NCBI GenBank assembly: GCA_030608465.1
Contig: JAUWEC010000007.1
Coordinates: 1 to 33,180 of the forward strand
Reading direction: 5' to 3'
Length of the DNA stretch: 33,180 bases
Origin: Chloroflexota bacterium
Lineage (GTDB): Bacteria > Chloroflexota > Anaerolineae > Anaerolineales > UBA11858
In this document: positions 24,561 to 31,097 of the stretch, piece after piece
Layout: the number at the start of each line of letters is the position of its first letter
Position numbering within the stretch: the stretch's first letter is position 1
The notes under the pieces: model-generated
What the model was told of the DNA's origin: nothing
Database searches by the model: none
Seen by the model: the letters and a program-made list of their open reading frames with translations, nothing else
Made by a program: the position numbers and the translations under genes

Positions 24561-24761
24561 TCTGCCACAACGACCGCGGTGGAGATGAGCCTGACTTCCA
24601 TGCCCGAGTCCCCGGAAGATCTTCCCGTGGATCGCACCCAGATGGATTTCAGTCACACTGACCCTATGTTTGTATTGCCTTATGGTATCCAGGCTGAGAT
24701 CGATTATGACTCACTACAGTTCACAATCTTAGAAAGCGCAGTAGTAAAGACAAATAGTTGA
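24561..24761 (+). pseudogene. Chimeric remnant: serpin reactive-loop fragment fused to S66 peptidase tail
   Basis: The open frame (from GTG 24549, no ribosome binding site) encodes two unrelated pieces. From Thr at 24573 to Arg at 24633 it matches the serpin reactive loop of the gene at 13442: 17 of 21 residues agree (shared MSLTSMPESP and VDR). From 24636 to the stop it matches the C-terminal tail of the S66 peptidase: 32 of 40 residues agree, including the catalytic-His stretch [17 protein letters not shown]. The DNA agrees closely too; the junction falls in the short shared string ATC-C-CC near 24630-24640. Neither fold can be formed. It is a deletion or recombination scar between paralogues. 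Confidence 0.75.
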
Positions 24762-24784
24762 GAGGGAGGGTATGGCTCAACGGG

Positions 24785-24832
24785 AATGATTCGCTGATCG
24801 CCCAGTACATGCCGTTATCCATCGCAACCCGG
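24785..24832 (+). pseudogene. Methyltransferase tail remnant
   Basis: The frame NDSLIAQYMPLSIATR corresponds to the end of the methyltransferase at 21952 ([14 protein letters not shown]). The copies share YMP and IATR and similar hydrophobic positions. It follows the S66 peptidase tail by 23 bases, the same gene order as in the intact operon. No start or upstream part survives. The remaining bases to 24896 hold only the ribosome binding site (AGGAG) of the nitrilase. Confidence 0.6.
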
Positions 24833-24896
24833 TCTCAAAAACAAGGCTTGGTGAGGTATCAACGGAAAAAAACAATTTAAAAATCAGGAGTTCTCG

Positions 24897-25736
24897 ATGG
24901 ACAGGATTATTGTTGCAGCGGCTTCAATTCGGAATGAGTTTGGATGTGTAGCCCAAAGCATAACGAGAATGAAGAAATGGATCGAAATCGCGCAAGAACA
25001 GTTTGCTGATCTCATCCTTTTTCCTGAGTTGAGTGTTTCCGGGTATATTCCAGAATCAATTGCTGTTGAGATTGCCGAAACGATTCCAGGACCATCAACT
25101 GGTCGAATTTGTGATATCTCACGTGAGAGAGGAATCTATATTGCATTCGGCATCATCGAGAAAGATCGTGGAGATCTTTTCTGCAGCCATGTATTGGTTG
25201 GTCCACAAGGCATCCTTGGCAAACAGCGGAAAATCCATATTCCTGCTCATGAGCAAACGACATGGAAGTCTGGAAACTCGATTGAAGTTTTTGATATTGG
25301 CAAAGCAAAAGTTGGAATTGCGATTTGTCGGGATGCCTTCTTTGATGAACTGACCCGAACGTTATATTTCAAAGGTGCTGAAGTTGTTTTGATGCCCTTC
25401 ACCTACTACAATGTCCCGAGAGCTAAGTACCTCAGGGGAACAATTCACGGTATGTCACTCCGTAAAACATGTTGGACAAACGGTTATTATGCCGTTGTCT
25501 GCAACAGTGCAGAGGGGCGTGAGCAGAGTGAGTGGGAGCCGAAAGGAAGGCGTTTCCCTGGTTGGGCTGGTGTCATCAGCCCCTGGGGTCGTGTAATCTC
25601 ATTTATTGATGATGAAGGTAATAACGAGGCTATCGTAATTGAGGAGTTGGATCCTGCGGAGTTAGTGGATCGCCGCAGTCATCCAAACTTCCTGGCGGAA
25701 GAACTCCGTCCTGAACTTTATAAATTTAGCGATTGA
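24897..25736 (+). CDS. Carbon-nitrogen hydrolase (nitrilase superfamily)
   Basis: 279 residues. It hydrolyses a C-N bond of an amide, carbamoyl or nitrile substrate in the cytoplasm. The triad is complete: Glu44 (LFPELSVSGY), Lys112 (GKQRKIHIP), Cys144 (GIAICRDAFFDELTR). The length and the conserved MPFTYYN stretch after the cysteine suit the amidase/N-carbamoyl hydrolase branches; the exact substrate is unknown. AGGAG is seven bases before the ATG. It lies behind the gene graveyard with its own ribosome binding site. A second member of the family starts at 32847. Confidence 0.9.
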   Translation: MDRIIVAAASIRNEFGCVAQSITRMKKWIEIAQEQFADLILFPELSVSGYIPESIAVEIAETIPGPSTGRICDISRERGIYIAFGIIEKDRGDLFCSHVLVGPQGILGKQRKIHIPAHEQTTWKSGNSIEVFDIGKAKVGIAICRDAFFDELTRTLYFKGAEVVLMPFTYYNVPRAKYLRGTIHGMSLRKTCWTNGYYAVVCNSAEGREQSEWEPKGRRFPGWAGVISPWGRVISFIDDEGNNEAIVIEELDPAELVDRRSHPNFLAEELRPELYKFSD

Positions 25737-26045
25737 GGGGCCTTCTGTTACTGGAACAGCGGTTGTGGTTGATGGAAAGGATTTCCTGCAGAGAACTCGC
25801 TGAGCTGCCACTCGAAAAACCACCCGCAGATTAAAACCTTTGAAACAGAATAGGAGAATGAATGGGGAAATTTCACAATCTTTTCATTAATACCTGCCTG
25901 GTCTTTCCAGAACATTTCCAGAGTGTATTGATCTGACGTATCTGGATTCGGCTATATTTTTATCTGCTTCTCTAGAAAAGAGTGGATGAATAATTGAATA
26001 TAGATAAGATTTCAATTAACCTAGAAAAATTGGAATAATCTCAAC
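25737..26045. other. Gene-free stretch downstream of the nitrilase
   Basis: AT-rich towards the right. The only frame of note is a 24-codon one from ATG 25863 behind AGGAG, too short and featureless to call. No repeat or hairpin with a T-run was seen in this part. Confidence 0.4.
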
Positions 26046-26074
26046 TTTCCTATACATGTTGAATAAAGTATAAT
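26046..26074 (+). promoter_or_regulatory. Sigma-70 type promoter with consensus -10
   Basis: TATAAT at 26069-26074 is a perfect -10; TTTCCT at 26046-26051 is a poor -35 at exactly 17 bases. Predicted transcription start is near 26081. It drives either a short RNA ending at the terminator at 26161 or the membrane protein gene at 26222. Confidence 0.5.
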
Positions 26075-26080
26075 AGAAAT

Positions 26081-26188
26081 CATAATCATGTAGACGGATC
26101 ATTGCCACGTTAAGCAAAACAGGCGGTTGTTAAAAAATATAGTTGCGTGGTTCTCTCGATAAACTGTTGTGAAAACAACAGTTTTTTT
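26081..26188 (+). ncRNA. Candidate small RNA or transcription-attenuated leader
   Basis: About 108 bases between the predicted transcription start and an intrinsic terminator, with no open frame of useful length. CCACG near 26106 can pair with CGTGG near 26145, giving a long-range stem that precedes the terminator hairpin. No known RNA family was recognised. It may be a regulatory RNA or the leader of the membrane protein gene 33 bases downstream. Confidence 0.35.
26161..26188 (+). terminator. Strong intrinsic terminator upstream of a membrane protein gene
   Basis: AAACTGTTG (26161-26169) and CAACAGTTT (26176-26184) are perfect complements around a six-base loop; the run of T continues to 26188. 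It could end the transcript from the 26046 promoter, or read-through from the nitrilase gene. Confidence 0.85.
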
Positions 26189-26221
26189 AATCTTTGACTC
26201 AGAGGTGAAAAAGAAGCCAAG

Positions 26222-27040
26222 ATGAAGGCAAAATGGTTAAAGTACAGTGTATTTATAGTCATCCACCTTGCTACGTCTTATTTCTTGGGTAGGATGTGTA
26301 ATCAGCTGTCTTTGTCCTATGAATTGATCCTTTCACCATCCAAAGAGCTGTTGGAAAAGTTGGTATTTCTTTTAATTTCCCTTGGAGGTGTAATAATATC
26401 TGCCGGTATTGTGTCTCTTTTAATGAAGCCGTTGTGGGCTGCAATAATAGCATTTCTACTTTCTTCCATGTCAATTATTTTTGGATGGCAGCAGTTTACA
26501 ATAACAGTGGGCATTATCTTGTTTTTTTATTTCGTTATTTGCTGCTATGCGGCTCACTGCGTTCATGCGGAGCAAGAAGAACGCATTCGTTTTTCTATCA
26601 AACCATTTAAGGATTCCCTTAGTCTTTTCTCAATTGCGCTCTTGATTGTCGCCTGCGGAAGTATATTTATTGGCAGCAAGGATGCGATCGATAAAAATGG
26701 TTTTGAAATACCAACATCCTATTTTGAAATTTTCATGGATCCGTTAAAGGAACAAGCATTGTCACAGGTACCAACTAATGAACGAAGTCAGGTTGAGGAG
26801 GAATTTGAAGAACAGATGCAGGGGATGATAGATGGATTTACCGAGAAGATAAAGCCAATCGAGAAATACATCCCCCTGATAATAGGCGCCATGTTTCTTA
26901 CACCGCTATTAGCCATCAACCAAATTCTATCCTCTATCTGGCTGTTAGTTTTACAAGGTGTGATAAAGGTATTCATCGCTGTCGGAATTATAAAGATTGC
27001 CACAGAGACAAGGGATGTAGAAAAAGCAATTATTGATTAA
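26222..27040 (+). CDS. Polytopic membrane protein, function unknown
   Basis: 272 residues, with about six or seven hydrophobic segments: near 8-24, 44-65, 68-85, 92-112, 132-151, 214-232 and 236-258. Between the fifth and sixth lies a soluble charged loop (about 155-210) rich in Glu and Gln (EEEFEEQMQGMIDGF), possibly helical. Two cysteines and a His cluster (CCYAAHCVH) follow the fourth helix. No family recognised. The gene is AT-rich compared with most of the window. A weak AGAGGTG is 13 bases upstream of the ATG. It is preceded and followed by strong terminators, so it is an isolated unit. Confidence 0.7.
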   Translation: MKAKWLKYSVFIVIHLATSYFLGRMCNQLSLSYELILSPSKELLEKLVFLLISLGGVIISAGIVSLLMKPLWAAIIAFLLSSMSIIFGWQQFTITVGIILFFYFVICCYAAHCVHAEQEERIRFSIKPFKDSLSLFSIALLIVACGSIFIGSKDAIDKNGFEIPTSYFEIFMDPLKEQALSQVPTNERSQVEEEFEEQMQGMIDGFTEKIKPIEKYIPLIIGAMFLTPLLAINQILSSIWLLVLQGVIKVFIAVGIIKIATETRDVEKAIID

Positions 27041-27050
27041 TAAAGAAAAG

Positions 27051-27091
27051 AAACACCCTCTGTGAGAGAATCAAAAACAGGAGGTGTTTTT
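27051..27091 (+). terminator. Intrinsic terminator of the membrane protein gene
   Basis: AAACACCCTCTG (27051-27062) pairs with CAGGAGGTGTTT (27078-27089), with one mismatch and one wobble, followed by five T residues. It lies 10 bases after the stop codon. Confidence 0.8.
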
Positions 27092-27133
27092 GTTGTCAGA
27101 TAAGGAACTTCCGATTTCCAGCTGCCAGTGCTC

Positions 27134-27187
27134 CCTCACCCGTCCTCGGGTGAGGATTTATTACCAAACGCGCCCGGGGACGGGCGC
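27134..27187. repeat. Two adjacent GC-rich hairpins in a convergent intergenic region
   Basis: Hairpin 1: CCTCACCCG (27134-27142) against 27147-27155, loop TCCT. Hairpin 2: GCGCCCG (27170-27176) against CGGGCGC (27181-27187), loop GGGA. Both stems are perfect and sit in otherwise unremarkable sequence between the ends of two convergent genes (27092-27344), where I see no credible coding frame. They may be part of a structured RNA, or simply transcript ends. Confidence 0.55.
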
Positions 27188-27344
27188 TCAGAGCATCTGG
27201 GGTTTTTCCGCTACCTGGCACCTAGAATGGACACGAAATTCATACTTCCAGTGATAAATCACCAGGCAATAAACTGCGCCCTCAGAAGGGGCTTTACAAA
27301 GACAACCAACCCTTTACAATCATGACCGGATCCAGCTTAAAACA

Positions 27345-27377
27345 AAACTGACGCCATTTGAATTCAGGCGTCAGTTT
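27345..27377 (-). terminator. Intrinsic terminator of metG
   Basis: AAACTGACGCC (27345-27355) and GGCGTCAGTTT (27367-27377) form a perfect 11-bp stem. On the minus strand it is followed by TTTTGTTTT equivalents, about 90 bases after the metG stop. Confidence 0.85.
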
Positions 27378-27468
27378 GTATAATATGCTTTGAGAGGGTT
27401 TTATTTAATTATCCGTTTTATTGGGTGCACTCCATCTAAGGATTACGGTTTATCTTACGTTTCCTATA

Positions 27469-29253
27469 CTACTTACCCAACCGATTGTATTCCTCATCCG
27501 CAACTTCGGGATCCAGTTTCTGGAACAGTGGCTGCGGTTCCCTGAAAGGACTGCCTGGACTGATTTCACTTGGCTGCCACTCACAGCAAACTTCTCCCTC
27601 TCGATATCGCAGCACCTCATGTGTGCCGAGATTGTCGTCCACAGATTCCGTGTATTGTTCCTCAAAGAGCGGTTTATTGTATCCTAGCGTTTGATGCAGC
27701 TGTTCACAGCTAAAGGGGAGTACTGGCGCAAAGAGTATTTTTAGTGAATCAATTGCCCTGATCGCAGTGAAAATAGTTTTCCCTGCCGCATCTTTATCTT
27801 CTTTAATCTCAAACCAGGGAGCCTGATTATCGATGTACTTGTTTACTTCGCCGGCCAGATGCATAGTTTCTGTCAGGGCTGCCCGCAGTTTTACTCTGTT
27901 GTACAGGTCTCCTGCTTTTTTAAATCCTTTCTGAATAACCTCCAGGATAGCCTCGTCCTCCGGGCGCAGGTCTCCCGGATCGGGGATCTTACCTTCCCAC
28001 TGTTTGTGCGCAAAAGACAATACACGGTTGACTAGATTGCCCCAGGTGGCGACCAGCTCATTATTATTGCGGGTGACAAACTCCTTCCACTCCCAATCAG
28101 CGTCCCGGGTTTCCGGCATATTGGCAGTCAGGTAGTATCGAAGAGGATCGGGGTCATAACGGGAGAGAAAATCCAGTCCGTCAACCACCCAGTTCCGGCT
28201 GCCGGAAATTTTCTTTCCTTCCATATTGAGAAATTCGTTGGCAGGAACATCATAGGGAAGCACCAGATTGTGTTTATCGTCTTCGTCAAACAGGGCGCCA
28301 AATGTGTTCCCCACCCCTGCTAATTCTGCCGGCCAGATGACTGCATGAAAAGGGATGTTATCCTTGCCGATAAAATAATAAACCCGGCTGTCGCTGTTGT
28401 ACCACCAGTCCTTCCAGAGCTCTTCATCCCCGCTAAGCGCAGCCCATTCAATGGTAGCCGAAAGATAACCAATGACTGCTTCAAACCAGACGTAGAGGCG
28501 CTTATCTTCCCAGCCATTCACCGGTACCGGAATGCCCCACTTTAAGTCTCTGGTGATAGCCCGACCATGCAAATCTTCGGCCAGGATTTGCCCCAGAGAC
28601 TGACGGATGACATTCGGCCGCCAGTAATCCTCGCGTTCTTTCAGGAAATCCACAATTTTGGATTGCAATGCTCCCAGATCAAGATAAAAATGTTCTGTAT
28701 CCCGCAGTTCCGGTGTCGATCCATCCATCTTGGACCGGGGATTAATCAACTCGTTTGCCTCCAGCAAGTTCCCGCATTGATCACATTGGTCTCCGCGGGC
28801 GTTTTCAAATCCGCAGATATAACAGGTCCCTTCTACATACCGGTCGGGAAGGAAACGCTCCTGCGAGGTTGAATACCACTGCTCCTGGGTTTCGGCATAC
28901 ATGTACCCTTTTTCTTTTAAAGCGCTGAACATAGTCTGTGCAACCCGGAAATGGTTTTCTGTGTGAGTGCTGGTGAAGAGGTCGTAGCTCAAACCTAATT
29001 TTTGAAATAAATCCAGGAATCTTTTGTGATATCGTTGGTAAACTTCTTCCGGAGTGCTGCCATCCTCATCCGCCCGCACAGTGATGGGGGTGCCGTGAGA
29101 ATCAGATCCGGAAACCATCAACACATCGTTGCCTTGCAGGCGATGGAAGCGAGCGTAAATATCTGCCGGCAAATAGGATCCGGTGATATTCCCTACATGT
29201 ATATCAGCGCTGGCGTACGGCCAGGCAACTGCAATAAGGATATTTCTCTTCAT
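27469..29253 (-). CDS. metG: Methionine--tRNA ligase
   Basis: 594 residues. It charges tRNA-Met in the cytoplasm, a class Ia synthetase. The HIGH-type motif is HVGN at 19-22 and the KMSKS-type motif is KKISGS near 345-352. Four cysteines at 144, 147, 157 and 160 (CxxC-x9-CxxC) bind zinc as in the MetG1/E. coli-like group. There is no C-terminal tRNA-binding EMAP domain; the protein stops after the anticodon-binding helical domain. GGGAG lies about seven bases before the ATG. Upstream is a Met-rich leader ORF and a terminator, so expression is probably set by methionine supply or charged tRNA-Met. Only the synthetase itself is present; no methionine biosynthesis gene is nearby. Confidence 0.97.
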   Translation of the reverse strand: MKRNILIAVAWPYASADIHVGNITGSYLPADIYARFHRLQGNDVLMVSGSDSHGTPITVRADEDGSTPEEVYQRYHKRFLDLFQKLGLSYDLFTSTHTENHFRVAQTMFSALKEKGYMYAETQEQWYSTSQERFLPDRYVEGTCYICGFENARGDQCDQCGNLLEANELINPRSKMDGSTPELRDTEHFYLDLGALQSKIVDFLKEREDYWRPNVIRQSLGQILAEDLHGRAITRDLKWGIPVPVNGWEDKRLYVWFEAVIGYLSATIEWAALSGDEELWKDWWYNSDSRVYYFIGKDNIPFHAVIWPAELAGVGNTFGALFDEDDKHNLVLPYDVPANEFLNMEGKKISGSRNWVVDGLDFLSRYDPDPLRYYLTANMPETRDADWEWKEFVTRNNNELVATWGNLVNRVLSFAHKQWEGKIPDPGDLRPEDEAILEVIQKGFKKAGDLYNRVKLRAALTETMHLAGEVNKYIDNQAPWFEIKEDKDAAGKTIFTAIRAIDSLKILFAPVLPFSCEQLHQTLGYNKPLFEEQYTESVDDNLGTHEVLRYREGEVCCEWQPSEISPGSPFREPQPLFQKLDPEVADEEYNRLGK

Positions 29254-29282
29254 GGTAAACTCCCGATATGATAACGAATAAC

Positions 29283-29310
29283 AAAAAAAAAGCTGTCCGT
29301 GATGGACAGC
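29283..29310 (-). terminator. Attenuator terminator in the metG leader
   Basis: On the minus strand GCTGTCC (29310-29304), loop ATCAC, and GGACAGC (29298-29292) form a perfect 7-bp GC-rich stem followed by nine T residues. It ends only 29 bases before the metG ATG, so it must be bypassed for metG expression unless a further promoter exists in those bases. A competing weaker hairpin (ATGACA against TGTCCAT with one bulge) overlaps its left arm and could serve as antiterminator. Confidence 0.8.
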
Positions 29311-29336
29311 CTGTTGTCATTTTTTCCGAAGATTAA

Positions 29337-29453
29337 TCAACGAGAATTCCCCGGGTGGACGACTGCCCGAATCAAGGTTGGGCGGGACATGCCCATTTGC
29401 ATGGCCATACTCATCACACACACCATCAAAAACACCAGGAACAAGGTACTCAC
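29337..29453 (-). CDS. Met-rich leader peptide upstream of metG (candidate attenuator ORF)
   Basis: Thirty-eight codons from GTG 29453 to TGA 29337. AAAGGA lies about 10 bases upstream. Methionine codons occur at positions 10, 14, 16, 18, 20 and 22, the last five alternating with Ser, Ala, Gln and Gly. The start is hydrophobic (LFLVFLMVCV) and the end is basic and polar (SRPTLIRAVVHPGNSR). Five ATG codons in nine positions is far above what chance gives. Together with the promoter upstream and the terminator downstream it has the layout of a ribosome-mediated attenuator that senses charged tRNA-Met. It could alternatively be a small membrane peptide gene with its own terminator. Confidence 0.55.
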   Translation of the reverse strand: MSTLFLVFLMVCVMSMAMQMGMSRPTLIRAVVHPGNSR

Positions 29454-29493
29454 AATTGTTTTTTCCTTTGTACTCAATCAAAGCTTATCTTGT

Positions 29494-29522
29494 AGTCTAT
29501 ATGGGGATGGATGATTTGTCAA
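29494..29522 (-). promoter_or_regulatory. Sigma-70 promoter of the metG leader
   Basis: On the minus strand a perfect -35 TTGACA (29522-29517) is followed after exactly 17 bases by TAGACT (29499-29494), four of six matching the -10 consensus. Predicted start near 29487, giving a leader transcript of about 205 bases up to the attenuator terminator. Confidence 0.65.
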
Positions 29523-29557
29523 CCCTCCCCAACCGGCATAATACAGGTCTGAAAAAC

Positions 29558-29586
29558 TGAACATAACCCCTCAAATACGGTATACT
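29558..29586 (+). promoter_or_regulatory. Candidate promoter for the CoA-transferase operon
   Basis: TGAACA (29558-29563) and TATACT (29581-29586) are 17 bases apart. A second CGGTATACT copy at 29725-29733 has no good -35 but lies closer to the gene. Either could drive the CoA-transferase, FdrA and nitrilase genes. Apart from this and the metG leader, the 29254-29783 gap holds no gene. Confidence 0.4.
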
Positions 29587-29783
29587 AATTTTATCTGCTA
29601 TAACGTTTCTTGTTGGACATCCGGCAGGAGGGAATTGAACTCATACTATAACGATTTTTTTATAACCCATCTGATCTCGCTTCCCTAGTATAGGAGCATC
29701 AGCCGAATTTACGTTCACCTAATCCGGTATACTGGATGCGGCGCGAGTTGAGAATAAAAGCCATTTTTCTTGAGGAGTTGATA

Positions 29784-30992
29784 ATGTCAGCACTTAAAAA
29801 TGTCCGGATTGTGGACATAACCCGGGCTATGGCCGGACCCTACTGTACGATGATGCTGGGGGATTTTGGCGCCGATGTGATCAAGGTTGAACGTCCCGGT
29901 TCAGGAGACGATAGCCGCGGGTGGGGACCGCCGTTTACGGGGGAGGCTTATGGTCCGTATTCGGGAACGTCGGCTTATTACCTCTCCGCCAACCGGAATA
30001 AACGCAGCCTGACAGTCAATCTGAAAGATCCTGAAGGACAAGAAATCATTCGGCGGCTTGTCCAGATTTCTGATGTATTTGTTGAAAATTACCGGACCGG
30101 CATCTTGGACAAAATGGGATTGGGCGTTGAGGATTTAACCGCAGAAAACCCTGGATTAATCTACTGCTCAATCAGCGGTTATGGCCGGACCGGTCCTTAT
30201 AAAGAACTGCCTGGGTATGATGCCATTGTTCAGGCTGAGGGTGGATTGATGGGGATTACTGGACCTGTTGACGGCCCGCCGTCCAGGGTGGGGATTCCGA
30301 TCATTGATATCACCTCAGGGATGTTTGCTGCTTCAGCGATTATGGCTGCCCTCTATGAACGCGTCCGATCAGGCCAGGGGCAGCATATTGATGTTTCTCT
30401 CTTTGATTCTCAAGTAGCATTATTATCCAATGTCGCATCCAATTACCTGGTTGGCAAGAGTCCACCGAAAAGATTGGGGAATGCCCATCCTAATATTGCT
30501 CCCTATGAAGCGTTTCAGGCTCAGGACAAAGGATTTGTGGTCGCCGCTGCCAATCAGCGGCAGTGGGAACTTCTTTGTGATGCGATCGGCCAGCCTGGGT
30601 GTAAAGAGGACAAACGGTTTAAAACCAACCAGGATCGGGTAAAAAACCGCGCTGATCTGGTAAAGCATTTGAACCAATCCTTTTCTGAACGAAAGGCTGA
30701 AGAATGGCTGAATATTTTCCGTGAGGCCGGGTTGCCTTGCGGCCCGATCAATCAGATTCCAGATGTGTTTGAACATCCCCAGGTTGTTGCGCGTGATTTA
30801 GTCTTAGAGGTTGAGCATCCAGTTGCCGGTTCGATTCCCTTAACCGGTTTTCCATATAAACTATCCCGTACACCAGCTGAAATCCATCACCACCCCCCGG
30901 GGCTAGGAGAGCACAATTTGGAAATCCTGGTGGATTTGTTGGGATATAGCCCAGATCAGGCAGCTTCTTTCCGGGAAAAGGGTGTAATTTAA
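29784..30992 (+). CDS. CaiB/BaiF (class III) CoA-transferase
   Basis: 402 residues from ATG 29784, chosen because GAGGAG is just upstream; an ATG at 29736 is in frame but lacks one. It transfers CoA between acids through an enzyme-bound aspartyl-thioester; the catalytic Asp175 lies in IIDITSGMF. Other family features are RAMAGPYCTMMLGDFGADVIKVE at the start, SANRNKRSLTVNLK, and GRTGPYKELPGYD. Substrate could be formate/oxalate, carnitine or a degradation intermediate. FdrA starts 106 bases downstream and a nitrilase follows, so nitrogen-containing compound breakdown is a fair guess. Confidence 0.93.
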   Translation: MSALKNVRIVDITRAMAGPYCTMMLGDFGADVIKVERPGSGDDSRGWGPPFTGEAYGPYSGTSAYYLSANRNKRSLTVNLKDPEGQEIIRRLVQISDVFVENYRTGILDKMGLGVEDLTAENPGLIYCSISGYGRTGPYKELPGYDAIVQAEGGLMGITGPVDGPPSRVGIPIIDITSGMFAASAIMAALYERVRSGQGQHIDVSLFDSQVALLSNVASNYLVGKSPPKRLGNAHPNIAPYEAFQAQDKGFVVAAANQRQWELLCDAIGQPGCKEDKRFKTNQDRVKNRADLVKHLNQSFSERKAEEWLNIFREAGLPCGPINQIPDVFEHPQVVARDLVLEVEHPVAGSIPLTGFPYKLSRTPAEIHHHPPGLGEHNLEILVDLLGYSPDQAASFREKGVI

Positions 30993-31097
30993 TTTTGATT
31001 ATTTGGGTCGTTGGAGAATTGATAGAACCTTGTTAATCTTAAAGAAACCGGGTTAAGGTAACCCGCGGGAAGTACAGAAACAGTTCAGGAAGGTATT

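Noticed and set aside
25863-25937. 24-codon frame behind an AGGAG
   Set aside because: Too short and with no recognisable feature; it may be debris of a former gene.
27128-27325. 65-codon frame across the GC-rich hairpins
   Set aside because: It runs through stem-loops in a convergent intergenic region with no start signal.
29345-29370. T-box-like GGGTGG stretch near metG
   Set aside because: It lies on the plus strand, opposite to metG transcription, and the rest of the T-box consensus is missing.
29299-29514. Plus-strand frame of 71 codons opposite the metG leader
   Set aside because: No ribosome binding site on that strand, no family features, and the opposite strand has promoter, leader ORF and terminator that explain the region better.
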